Source: Hyaloperonospora brassicae (Eukaryota > Oomycota > Peronosporomycetes > Peronosporales > Peronosporaceae). From it: 64,000 bases of DNA. The stretch spans positions 186,001 to 250,000 of the forward strand of contig CANTFL010000108.1 in the NCBI GenBank assembly GCA_947650285.1, read 5' to 3'. The position numbers were made by a program, and so were the translations under genes. The notes beneath the pieces are model-generated. The model ran no database searches. It had not been told where the DNA came from and saw nothing but the letters and a program-made list of their open reading frames with translations. The stretch's first letter is position 1, and each line of letters begins with the position of its first letter. Positions 20,036-31,916 of the stretch are shown here, piece by piece.

Positions 20036-23000
20036 TTAGAATTATGGTTTGCTGCAACGTGTAGCCACGGTTTTTATAGTTCTTAACGCTATTTTAAAAA
20101 CAAAATAAACGAAAAGAGAAGTTATCATTTAGTATTATTTAAGATATACGAGTCTCGGCCATAAATCGGTTTTATACGATAAGTCTTTTTAGTCACAGAT
20201 TACAAATTATGGGATGTATAGCCGCGGCATTGGCAGAAAAATCTTTAGCTGCTATGAGCATCCCAATGATGAAGTAAATGTCTACGAAAGATGATGTGAA
20301 CCTAGTATAGAGGAAGCGTGTTGCACATCGTTTATAAAGAAGTCTATCACCACAATCGGCACCAAATAAACGTAAGGTTTCTCTAACAAAGCATCTTCAC
20401 CATAGCACTTAATATTCATTATAAAAAAGTCAACTAATCTAATCATTAATGCGATTTTCTTCATGGCTAGTATTGCTTGAGCACAAAAGCACACCAGATT
20501 CTACTAATTTGTGCTCCCTCACAGTCAATTGGAAATTTTATTGAGTACTTTGCCAAATGTCTTCGAAACGAAAAGGTTGATCAACTGCGTAAGAATTATT
20601 GCTACAGAAACGTTTTCACGTCATAGATCACACGTGTACAGCAGGTTCCTATATGATCTGCACCTTAAATGATCGCAGAATGAGACGCTACCTACGCGCT
20701 ACTACCGTTTCGAGCCTGTAATAATCAACAGTATACCGCCATCGTCATCCTACTCGCCCAGTACAGTGCAGTTTCAAATACAAAAAGTGTCCTTTTACGG
20801 TTAACGACCAGATTGAGCATTAATAATGTTCCGATTTGGCGTTGTACGTGGTATGATTGCACCAGTTCCTGGGTCGCGCTGTCGATCAATCTCTTTCTTA
20901 ATGAGTTATTGAAAGAGACTTCGTAAACTCTATTCTTTTGTGGCGTATTTGTCGTCGGATCCAAGACACGCCACTTATCGAATTATCACTATTTATAGAA
21001 TGTGTCACCGGTGAGCACACAGGTATGCTGTTTGTCGATACCCTTATTGAGAGGTTTCCTATTTTTACCGACATATAAACCGGTTGGAAAGGATGTAATG
21101 ATATGTCGAAAGTCATGCTGACACAAGTTAGATACATATAGTGAGCAAAGTTCAATTGTGTGCCTCGAAACCTCATATGCACGCACGTGTAGATGAAGAT
21201 GCCAAATAAGTGGTAGCAGTCACTTGGGTTATCATACAGGTAATATTTTAAACAATAATATATCTGATCTTAGTAAATAGGAGAATGATTTCAAATAAAA
21301 CGGGACTACACGCTCACCACCCATACCATGCGTCTAGCAAATACAAATGGTCTAATTGATCGATATTATGAACTATATCAACCAGTAAGTATACCAGGGC
21401 CGTACATCATTATAAAGAGAGAACTTTCGTATGATATTCTCGAAGCTCGAAACATAGTATATAGTTGTATCAGATACATTACTCATTGACCTACTTTAGG
21501 TGTTAAGTCAAAATTACAGCTCACCAAGCTGTTAAGAATGCTATCAATTTGTTTCTATCGTTTCGTCAAAGCTTCATTTACATGCCTAATCTCGTTGCAG
21601 TAAAGGCAACGAGATTCATATGCCTCATTGATACAATGAAACGTCTGACAGACAAATGGCTTACCTAAACACTTGGTGGAATGGTATCGTCCATCAATGC
21701 TCCGGATGTGGTTGTGCACTGATACCCACCTAAATCCTTTTGATACGCGGAAAACGACTTTGATCGGAAAACAACCCTGTATGCAAAGAGCACGAATTGT
21801 TGAAGAACTATGGGAAATCTTGCCTAGAACAACATTCAGCATTTTTTTTAGACTTTTGGGTCAGTACACCATTTTCGCTTAATCAAATATTGGAAAGGGC
21901 TCTAGCGCCAACGTCCTTATAATACGTTTCTATTGTTACATCGACGATTTTCCAGCTCGTACATTAATTGGCGTACCTGCGCATTGCTTACCTTGACCCA
22001 TTGAACTGTTGATGAGAAGTAGCACGAAGAACGACGTCATATCTACACCTATTGGCTATATCAAGGTCATATTTGACATTTTTCGACTGGAATGACGCCT
22101 CTGAGTGAGCTTCCGGATCTCCTCAATTTTACACACTCGATAAATCTTTCAGTAGATTGTCAAAGCTGTTTTAATCCCCCCTAAAGAATGAAGTGGACTT
22201 CGGATGGTAATGTAAATTGTCGTAGCATATCCAACACCTCTAATTTCGATGTAAGTACCCCAGAACAAAACCCAATGTGTAACAAACCCAAATCGGGTTA
22301 AGCTGGTAAATAAAAACCCAGGATGTGTGCGCAATCAGTGTAGAATACCTATCCCATATGCTAGTTTTTGCTCGACCGCATTTAATATGGTCCAATATTG
22401 CGCTGTCGCACTCAATTAGTACATGCAGTATACACTGCTTCATACGGAGATCTATTCGTTTGTCTTACGCTCAATATACCCCTTACAAATAAGATGTACT
22501 TTGCCGCATATAGTCTATGCTTGTTACGATTGTTAAGATTCGTACTTACCATTACATAAAGCACGTCTCGAACTTGAACTGCGTTGCTATATTACGATCA
22601 GTGCTGGTGCTGACATCATCTGCTGACTATATCAATATCTACCTTGCCAAAGCCATCACATGGATCTGCGAGTTTTGTGGGATGCGTATAATTCTTACTG
22701 CCTTTCACATGATATATATATTTTTAACAAAGAGGTTTGTAACCTAAGCTCAAGAAAGGTTCATACATATATACGTCTTCATAGCTATACCTTTGATATG
22801 TCTTTATGATATTTGTTGACATTGGAAATGCGCCTATGATCAACATCCATCGGCAAAAAGTGCCGCATTCAGTTGTATACAATCGGTTGCCTCGATATTA
22901 TGTAAAGACCGTATGCAACTTTTGCGAAGCGTTTGTTGTTTAGCGACTATAAACGCAAATACGTCGTGTAGAAAAAGTACTCTACGAAAGAACAAGCGAG

Positions 23001-26000
23001 ATGCCTCACCGGGAATATAGGCCGGTATTGTCACAAGAAGGTCCAGTATGTATACATACGAAAGGGACCACAATTCCCGTATACGTAGTCCTAACAAATG
23101 TTTCTTACGTATGCGATCGATAATCCTCATGCGATAAATAAACCAGCAAGCTGACTTTTCGCGTGCAAAGAGTCAGCGCTGTATTTGAGCGTTTGCTCAT
23201 ACTCATCCAATATTACTATTTGAAGATTGAATCACTAGCGGCTATGCTTCACAGCATTGTAAGTAGTCGCCTGAATCATATGAACGATGATATGTATATA
23301 GCATGTTCCTTCACCATAATGCAAAACTTGAGATCCTCACCATGAAGACCTAATGCGCGGACCAAATCGATGCGGTCGTGCCATGTTACTTTAAGCAGGG
23401 CGTTTTGGAGCATTAATATTGTTGTTCACGTAATTGCAACGACAGTTTAATATCATCCAATTTGATCGCTTAAATCTTCATATTTGTAGCATAGATATTA
23501 GCCGAACTCAAGTGAGATCTCCAATCGCAACGCACCCAATCTTGATACAATATTAGTGTGGCGATCACGATTATAGTCGGATCTTTCTTGATTAGGGAAA
23601 GCCACCGCGTTTTAATTACTCCGCTAATACTTCACGTTTGAGTTATTATACACAAAGCATTGAATATCACGTACCACTTTCTAAGTTCGAGGTGAGATGA
23701 ATATGTCAAAGTACGGAGTGACGCATGAGTGCGGTAGATTACCCACGTTTCATGTTCATCAAACATACTCATGAACTTGCTCGATTCGTTATTATTGCGA
23801 ATACACAATGTTAGTAATAACAAAAATATGATATCATTTTCTAGCTCAAGTTGACAAACTAACGTGAAAATAAGAGCACATTATCTATCTTCTGATTAAA
23901 TAATATTTTAGTGAATGAAAGAGGTAGAATCATCGTAGACGACACAAAGAAATTGCCCGCTTTCGGTCGAAGCAATAATGGGGGCATAAAGGAGACTCTA
24001 CTTCATCGTCATAAATATATAGAAATACTTGGAGTGGTGCGGCGTACCTTAATACTGGTAGTTAGATAGTAGGTTTGACGAATATGTCATCGTGATTCTC
24101 GTCATGCCTATGCGAACACCATTATACGTAGAATTGACTCATTTGAGACTTCTTCATTCTGATAAAACCGGTAGACGTACCATAGACAAACAATGAGGGG
24201 ATCGCTCGAAGCACTCTATAAAATTAGTCTATAGAAACTGGGTAGCTGCACTCCAACAGTTTGCTGAAAGCTTCTTAGTGAGCGTGCACGTGATACCAAT
24301 AAAAAATCTCCGTACGATTTTGTACATAAAGACTTCCGTGCTCAAAAGTTTTATACGACAAAAATATTCTGAATACGAGTACGTAACCTTGACACTTGTA
24401 AATCTCTGTGTAACTAAAAGCATCGACGTGGAAGGTAATGAGATATTCACATTGTGGTATGAATAAACTACTCGAAGAGTACTACTCAGAGCACTTGCAA
24501 CTGTCAGTGGATAGTGTCCGCTCGCATAGGCGATTAATAAACTCATTAACTAAGACAATTGCATTTTACATGGTACAGGCGAACGTCATGGTATCTGCAT
24601 CATGTTTTCTTGGACCCAGCTTCTTCGTCGAAACGATGCTGCGTTCATATTGTGATTAGAATGAAAATCACATTACTTGTCATCAGGCCGTCGATGTTTT
24701 TGTATATTCGATGACTTCTTGTCACACGTCATTGATGCCACGGCCTTAATACATAATTATTGTTTCTGACACCGCATCGCTCTTTTAGTATAGAAAACGT
24801 TCATACATCGCAGTCTTTAGCATTAGAAACATAATTTTGAAGTAATTTTATGGCTTATATTTATATCCGGAGGTAAATGCGAAGGCAAATTACGATACGC
24901 CACATTGGTTTATTGATACGATAGCACATCCAAGCGTTCGTAAAAAAACTTGATCTTGATGACTTAACTTGAAGCTATAAACGCGCTGCGTATCCATCTA
25001 TTTAACGGCTCAGTTCGAGCCGCTCCACCGGTTGCGTGTCGTTGTACGTAGATTCGGCGATCTTTTGCCATGAACTTATATTGTTGACATTATCGCAGCA
25101 CTTTTAATCCAAAATTCTGATGTATCGTCTTCTGAAAGCTCTCTCTCAAATGTCCGTACCAACATTTTAATCAAACGTGAGTCCATTTTCTCATTAGATT
25201 TACTATTCACCTTGAGCGATACGCCCAATATCTTTGACCATTACCACATCGTAGCTCGTTGTGTTCTAGTCATGATATACAAAGGATAGGGTATTAGTAA
25301 CGCCTAGGTCCAGGACTAAAGATCGCACAACGACATCGATATTAATAATCTGGATAATTAAGCTCATCGAATCAATTGACATAGATGCTTGATCGCCATC
25401 ATTCAGCAAAAGTGTCATCATCAACGTCATCCGCGTGCAGCGCCTCTTGATAATGTCGAGTACCTTGAAGGTAGAACATAGTTACTATTTGCTACCGCTA
25501 CAGAATCAATCGAACTCGACCATTGATAACGCCATGTAGTAGACTTACGACTATATTTATAGCTTGTGTGAACGGTTAGTGTGACCAAACCAATCTCTTT
25601 GTGTCCAATGTCGGATAAACACTTCCCCACGGATGGCAAAATGATCATCACTTTTTTGAACGGGTTTCCATGTTTATATTAATTGACGTCATTCCGCTCC
25701 GTACGAGACATTTGGTGTGAGGCGCCTTTCTGACTTGGTGGAGTTCTGCTTGACTTGATCGATTGACTAGTGAAACGTGGGAACATATGCTTCAGTAGGA
25801 ATGTTATTGACGTATGTAACTCCTCTCATCAACTTTATGAATAATTGATGTTCTATCTTATTACTATCTTCACCGTAGCTGCGTTCAATCGTTCGACTCT
25901 ATTTTATATACCCTGATCCATTCATTGAGCTAGAGTTGCACTTATTATACCCCAAATTGTAACGGCTAAAGGTAAAGTTAGCATTACATACTTATCTCTG

Positions 26001-28279
26001 CCCGTCAATTGTTTATTTCATCAAGGAAGGCTTTTATCGTGGCTGGTACATCGCAAATAAACATTATAGCCACGATCGTATAAACTGGTTCAAGTAGCGG
26101 GGTAAGTGAATTGGACGCAATTGAAGTCCTCGATGTATGTTAAAAGCTAATCATATATTGGTGTGGTGCGCGTCAGACCCTGTTTATGGTCTTCACCATC
26201 GATATCGCATGAATGACTTCCTCGTGGGCCAAAAGAAGGCATTTTGTCCCCCATATGTGCATCTGCTACTTCTTGGTCTTGTGCGGAAAGAAGTTTGAAA
26301 CGTACGCGCATTTTATTCAGTGCTGGATGCCGGGCCCAACAGAAAGGGATATATATCTACAGGCGTAAATTGATCAGCTTTTAGAAACAACTACATTATC
26401 AAATTCAATCTCAATTAGATGTACACAAAATACGTATCAGCCTGACTTCGATGAATGTATCATTAAAGTGCTACATATCTACAAAAGAGATGTACCATTC
26501 CAACTTCGATGAATGTATTAGTTAGCATGATATACCTTTTCAGTCCCGAAAGTTGTCTTCTGTGTAGATACATAAGTACAGACGAATAGAAGCTGCTATC
26601 TAGTCAAACAACATAAAACGTATATACATCGTTTTAGTATGATGGGCACCAGTGTCAACGAGGCATGTAAAATATTTTGCTGAAAGCTTAAATCCGTTAT
26701 TTGCTGTTTAGTTGCTTGGCCGTGTCACACTTGCGTATCATTCTAGTACCTATTTCCCTAAACAAAGAATTTATGATTAGGATGCATCGCGATATTGCAT
26801 GCCTCTATAAATCTAGAATTCGATTACGTGAAATATGAACGTTTATTGAGCTTACTTCTGTTGTGTAGATGAATCTGATCGTAGCCTTGACGAACGAAAA
26901 TTTAGTTGCCCTCAGTATGAAATGGTACACCCATACCAGATTGTCATATAATTATAGCCAATACATGTCCTATCGTTTTCAGTTTCAGCAAATCAGGCTG
27001 TTGGGGGTGGGGCAATCTCGTTTTATCGAAATGTTGACATGATTTGTCGGAAATTATTTACATGTGTGTTGAAACTTTATAAAAATGCTACGTCCAAGGC
27101 CCACTATGTCGCAAATTGTGAAGGGTTACGATGAAGTAGAAACCTCTGTAATTAAACTTTTGATAAATATATTAGTTTGAATTAGTCACATTCATATGCA
27201 AAGTTACCACCGCTACAATGGGGTCATAAAGATCATCTTTCAGTATGATTGAGGAGATCGCAAATGCTATGTCGGACATGCAATTTACTATATATAACAT
27301 TGGACTAACGATCGTACCTTCATGAACACGAAATCAAAGATATAGCAGATGTATTCGGTCGTTTGTTCTGTCCAACACTAATTTGGCTATCTCTATAGCG
27401 GTGAACTACTGGAACACAAGTATTTATTCGATGTTGGCCCAACACAAAGTCAGCCGTGTCTGAGGCAGCGAAACCTCCGTAAAATTGCTCGCGTCGGAGT
27501 TCGTCACAGTCAAACAGCTGAACACGTCTATTTTCAGTCAATAGTCTGGTGCGTACTTCTTTGCTGTATCGGAGAAGGTATCGATGCACCTCGCCTACCA
27601 CAATGGTATCGATCAAGAATTGTAGCGGAAACTATATGATTTACGATAAAGATATGGTTAATCAGTGGCTGGTTGGGTCCTTTGCTATACAAAAGTCAGT
27701 CGCGGACGACATTCTACTCGATATGGTGATCTCTTTGAAGAAGCAATGCGTGAAAAAGGTGAAGGGAAATAGTAAAGAAATATATATCTTGCACGAAAGG
27801 TGATCATCAATTATTTACTTGTAACCTATACATGATTACCACGAGGCCAGGACCCTGGTCTTCTATCCTATGGCACGATTTTGGCCGGGCGTCGGATTGT
27901 CGCTTCTCCTCATCCAAATTTTGTCCGTCAGAGCCAGTAATGTTGAGCACATGCAGCAAGCTCAATCAAGTGCGTCAAATAATGATGGTTGTGTATAAGG
28001 CATTGCTTACAACTGAAGCTATCACGGACTCATCTCCACATGAAATTACAAGACGCATTGCACATCGTATATGACAGCGGAAGAATTATCCATTTTCATC
28101 GATTTAATCTAGTAAGGACAAGCAGGCTGATAATTTATATGTTTTATGCATCAAATAGCAAAGTCAGCATTATTTCTAGTCAGTATGCGTTTCTAAGAAA
28201 AAGGTGAGCATCACATATATTTTTAGTTCAGTCTTCATCACTAAAATCATCATCCAATTTATTCTTGTATGGTTATAAA
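20036..28279. other. AT-rich desert without supportable genes
   Basis: Many short frames occur, none with a family signature. Weak hints of old protein-coding debris are the minus frames at 20725-20964, 22840-23130 and 27320-27616. They have less biased composition than their surroundings, but I cannot identify them. The segment at about 21300-21385 resembles the LTR core and is listed separately. Confidence 0.4.
21295..21400. repeat. Very degenerate third copy of the LTR core motif
   Basis: The bases gctcaccacccataccatgc followed by gtctagcaa, then a ttgat...atatcaacc region, resemble the cores at about 5170-5230 and about 18955-19000. Only the core is recognisable, and boundaries cannot be set. 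Confidence 0.3.
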
Positions 28280-29690
28280 TCGCACAAGATAAAGAGAAAA
28301 AACACCAAGAATAACGTCAGACCGCACAAGAGAGAGAAAGTAGAGATGGCGTTAGACTGCAAAATATCTGGAGAATCAGAAAAGCGTATATAACTCCGGG
28401 AGAGGTAAAATACACCTAGCATTATCGCCAAGTACACCAGCGCCTATCCATTAGACTTCATGTTGATATGGCAACAGCTGTATCACATTCATGCCATGCC
28501 ACTTCGAATACTGCAGAATAAGCAAATCAGAAATGCACCTGTATCGGAGCTAGGCCATGCTGATTCAAATAAATTACAAAATAAGGTAATTAAAAATGCA
28601 CCCGTGGCTTGACACTGCAACCGTAGATAGAACATTCTGGTCCTTCATGTGCTGCAGCAGAGCTTTCGTGTGTAATTTTTTACCAAGTGTCTTTCTTGTT
28701 ACCATCTAAACGATATTGTGGGCATCCTTGGCATTTATAAGGACACCCGCATCCTTAAATTGGTCAACAATAACATTTAATGATCACATACAGACATGAA
28801 ACAGATAATAACCTGCGGTATATGACTTCGACACGCACACATAACCGTGGAAAAGCTCCATCCTGATGCATCTGGACGACCTTAGAATTAATATCGTCAA
28901 TTTATCGCGTCGCACGTTGCGCCGCCGGTGGCGCTGAGAGCATGGTCTTGATGATACAAGGTGAGTGGCCGGTGTATCAGTTTCCACAAAAAACGTTGAC
29001 CAGGCAATTTCTTCGGGGACGTGCTTGTCACACAAGATCACGAGCTCGCATGAACAGCCGATCTTTTTTGGTCGGCGATCTCTCATTGACGTGTGCCGAT
29101 TGTGGGATTTCCTAAGATGATTTTCCTGCTAACATGTGAGATAACTGCGCTTGGGACCAATTGAACAGTCGCGGGATACACTAATAGCAAAGCCTTGGCG
29201 TACGGCGTCCTGCTACAAAGCGCAAACAGCCGTCTTTTGACTGTCGAAAGGCTCGACCGGTTATGGATGGTTAACAGATGGATGAAAGATCAGCGGCGGT
29301 GGGACTAGGGCCAGCATCAACATGGAACGTTACCTGATTGTCAGCGACGACATAATTAGCATCAGCATCAAAAACCGTAGCAGTGTCAGCAGCAGTAGTG
29401 GAGGTGGATGAAGGGCTCATCATCATGCGTTAGACAACGAAGGGATTCTTTTTGAATTGACGTGGCTACGTTACAGGTGCATTTCTACTTAGCTTACCCT
29501 GTGATATTTGAATTGACATGGCATGAATGTGATACAATTGTTGCCATATAAACATTAAGTATAGTGGATAGGCGCCGGTGTATTTGGCAATAAAGCTACG
29601 TGTATTTAGCCTCTCCCTATAACTTCTGGCCGCACAAGAGAGAGAAAAACAAAAAAGTAGCAATAACGTCAGGCCGCACCTTTCATCGCT
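28280..29690. mobile_element. Decayed MULE-like element with mirrored arms and outer direct repeats
   Basis: Segment 28395-28510 and the complement of 29510-29625 are similar (about 80% by eye). Shared pieces include caccagcgcctatcca against its mirror and the complement of the catcacattcatgccat region, forming imperfect terminal inverted repeats. Just outside, a direct rather than inverted repeat is present: ccgcacaagagagagaaa at 28322-28339 and 29630-29647. A wider about 50-bp unit ending in ataacgtcag occurs at 28280-28328 and 29630-29680. A FAR1-type transposase remnant lies between the arms on the minus strand. The order of direct and inverted parts is unusual and may reflect nested insertions. 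Confidence 0.5.
28600..29090 (-). pseudogene. FAR1/MULE-type transposase N-terminal remnant
   Basis: The minus-strand frame from 29086 contains RRPKKIGCSCELVILCDKHV and TFFVETDTPATHLVSS, followed by an Arg-rich stretch. This resembles the zinc-binding FAR1-like DNA-binding domain at the start of Mutator-like transposases, with the expected Cys...Cys...His arrangement. Further downstream in another frame, VDQFKDAGVLINAKDAHNIV and then MVTRKTLGKKLHTKALLQHM (about 28780-28650) read as the next part of such a protein. Stops and frameshifts separate the parts, and the catalytic DDE domain is missing. The family assignment rests on pattern recognition. Confidence 0.5.
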
Positions 29691-29747
29691 TGGACAACCA
29701 ATTCTTTTAACCTATCAACAAAAGTGCTTGTAAGCTCTTTGCAGTTT

Positions 29748-29997
29748 AGTGGGCCAATTTTAAATTGGTTGGTTTGGTGAGGTATATTCGGGTACGCGAA
29801 CGACCCACTATATCCAGTATATTTCAACCATGGTTTTTGAGAAAAAGTGACAGGTATTCAGCTACTGTGGGATTCATACTGCGATTGTCACCGTCAGGAA
29901 TTATGGTGCACATTGAAAGGATTGAACCGGCAGTTATCATCATAAAGATTAGCCTACTGCACCCCCCAGGGAACCAGCCCCAAGTGGGCCAATTTTA
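29748..29997. repeat. 15-bp direct repeats bounding a 220-bp segment
   Basis: The sequence agtgggccaatttta occurs at 29748-29762 and at 29983-29997. The enclosed segment has a 77-residue plus-strand frame (29765-29998) of no known family. The repeats could be a target-site duplication around a short insertion. Chance is unlikely for 15 identical bases at this spacing, but the inserted element type is not recognisable. Confidence 0.5.
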
Positions 29998-31916
29998 GAC
30001 GTCATTGTATAGCAGCATGATGCAGTTGGTGTATAGAGCGAACTGCCCACGTTTCTCATGCCTGACAATCAGTCTTGTATGTTACACAGATAGCATCATA
30101 ACGTTACTTGCGCCCTTTAGCCGCACGTAGCTGTCCCGACCGCTAATTAATTATACAGGAAGAGCTTTGTACTTGACCACCTTCGGGATATTCCACTAGT
30201 AGTGTCTAGCAAAGATTGTGCCTAACTTGCTCTTGGCACACGACCTGTGCCGAAAGCGAATACAGGCCAAAACAGCATACAGTGAGTACATTATATGCCT
30301 CTGATTGTAAATCTTAATGATAATGGACACTTTCTGGATAGTAGACCTCACTTTTTGTCGATACCCTTTGTCGAAATCAAGTTCGTGTCGTGTCCGAGAG
30401 TTCATGGTTAACATGCCATGTGTGCTTGGTGCACCTCATAGATTAGCGATTTCTAGATTGATAAATAAAATAGTCGCACCACATGAACATGAAATACTAG
30501 CACTTTTCGATGGAAATACAAAAATTACACTCAATATGAGAAAACATAAAGATACACTGAATCATAAAAAAGTAAAAGAATTGCACCGCCGATGCTCCCT
30601 AAACGGACGAATATACACATGCTGGAGGTCACATGGACAAATTTCGACATCTTAGGATATCTGTGAAAGTGTCCTGGATCAAATTATAGCGATGCCCATT
30701 TCCCGCGATCAGGGGTGACGAATTTGTCTTTTGTGTCATTTGATTATACAAGTTAACAACGTGAAAGTTGTTGATACGCTGTAACCTTTGCTACAGACAC
30801 ATAAGCTCTACCATACGAGCATCATACGTTGATGTCCTAGCAGGTATAGTGACTTTATTAATCACGCATACCACAATGATCTATCAGTATATTGTATCTC
30901 ATGTACGAAGTAGACTAAAAGGACTGAGCTGCGATGTCTATGTGCATCACTGTAAATAACAAAATCATGATATCTTTCTAGCGTCCACGCTATAACGTCC
31001 AGATGTTCACCAGTACCACTACCATTATAAGCATCCTCTTTTGCGTGGAGGTCATAACATTCATTTAGAAGTGCGCGATTCGTTAGCGTGCAACACACCT
31101 TATGTGCGCGCAAGTATCCATTTGACCAACTGAAATATACTAAAATCATTTCGCTAAGTCTCTACCACCTTGCCTCGTTTTAGTATTGTATGTCTATACG
31201 TCATCCATTCCGCTTTGGATCGTACCGTATACATATGACAAAGCATTATGGACGCGCCATTTGACACGGCGCTGCCTCATCTCATTCAATACGACGATTC
31301 AATCATGACAATGGTTACACATTGGTACAATGTCAAGCCACAAAACTTGGACGAAGTGAAATGTGAACTTGTTATCGAGACTATCACAACACTGTTAGGC
31401 TACGCTTAAAGCGTCGACGCACCCGTTTCTTCGTGCAACACGATTGTGAAAATCGAGATAAATTAGTCAGTAAATGATGAAAAAGAGAAGGAATGAAGCA
31501 GATGCAGGTGGGTGTACACAAATGTATGATCGCAGGCATGCGTATATTTGATCACTCAGTATAAGTTAGGGGTGCACTTTTAGTTACAGCAACAGGTGTA
31601 TAGTTCTCCATCTTGCTGTACATTTTTCGCATTTCCATAATAATCTGGGCCTCTCTTTATCGATCGTTTTATACCCCTTCCGAAACTCGATAACGACCCG
31701 ACATAAATAATATCCAGTTTAGAATAAGCGACGTGTAAACAAATTTACATAAATGTTCTGATTCGTCCACTTCTGTAACATTACAATGTACTTGTCAATA
31801 TCTGTCAGAAGTTTGGCCCACTAGCAGGAACAAATATCATTGCAATAACAATGTGCCTGCGGTAGCTCCTGACAAGTATGGGCCAAAAAGACCTTGCTTA
31901 GACGACCATTATCAAT
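29998..31916. other. AT-rich sequence without recognised gene
   Basis: The frame 30317-30655 (plus, 112 residues) is the longest, but it lacks any motif. A 53-residue frame at 31248-31409 (plus), listed separately, is less AT-biased. The desert ends abruptly at the inner edge of the duplicated unit near 31917. Confidence 0.35.
31248..31409 (+). CDS. Possible small ORF, 53 residues, unidentified
   Basis: It starts with ATG and encodes an acidic, evenly composed peptide (MDAPFDTALPHLIQYDDS at the N-terminus, ending TTLLGYA). Its composition is unlike the Asn/Ile/Tyr/Lys-rich noise around it. There is no signal peptide and no family resemblance. It may be a leftover of a retrotransposon Gag frame. 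Low certainty. Confidence 0.2.
   Translation: MDAPFDTALPHLIQYDDSIMTMVTHWYNVKPQNLDEVKCELVIETITTLLGYA

Noticed and set aside
27320..27616. Minus-strand 98-residue frame as a gene
   Set aside because: The composition is fairly normal, but there is no family resemblance, no neighbouring exon and an equally open opposite strand. It is more likely transposon debris.
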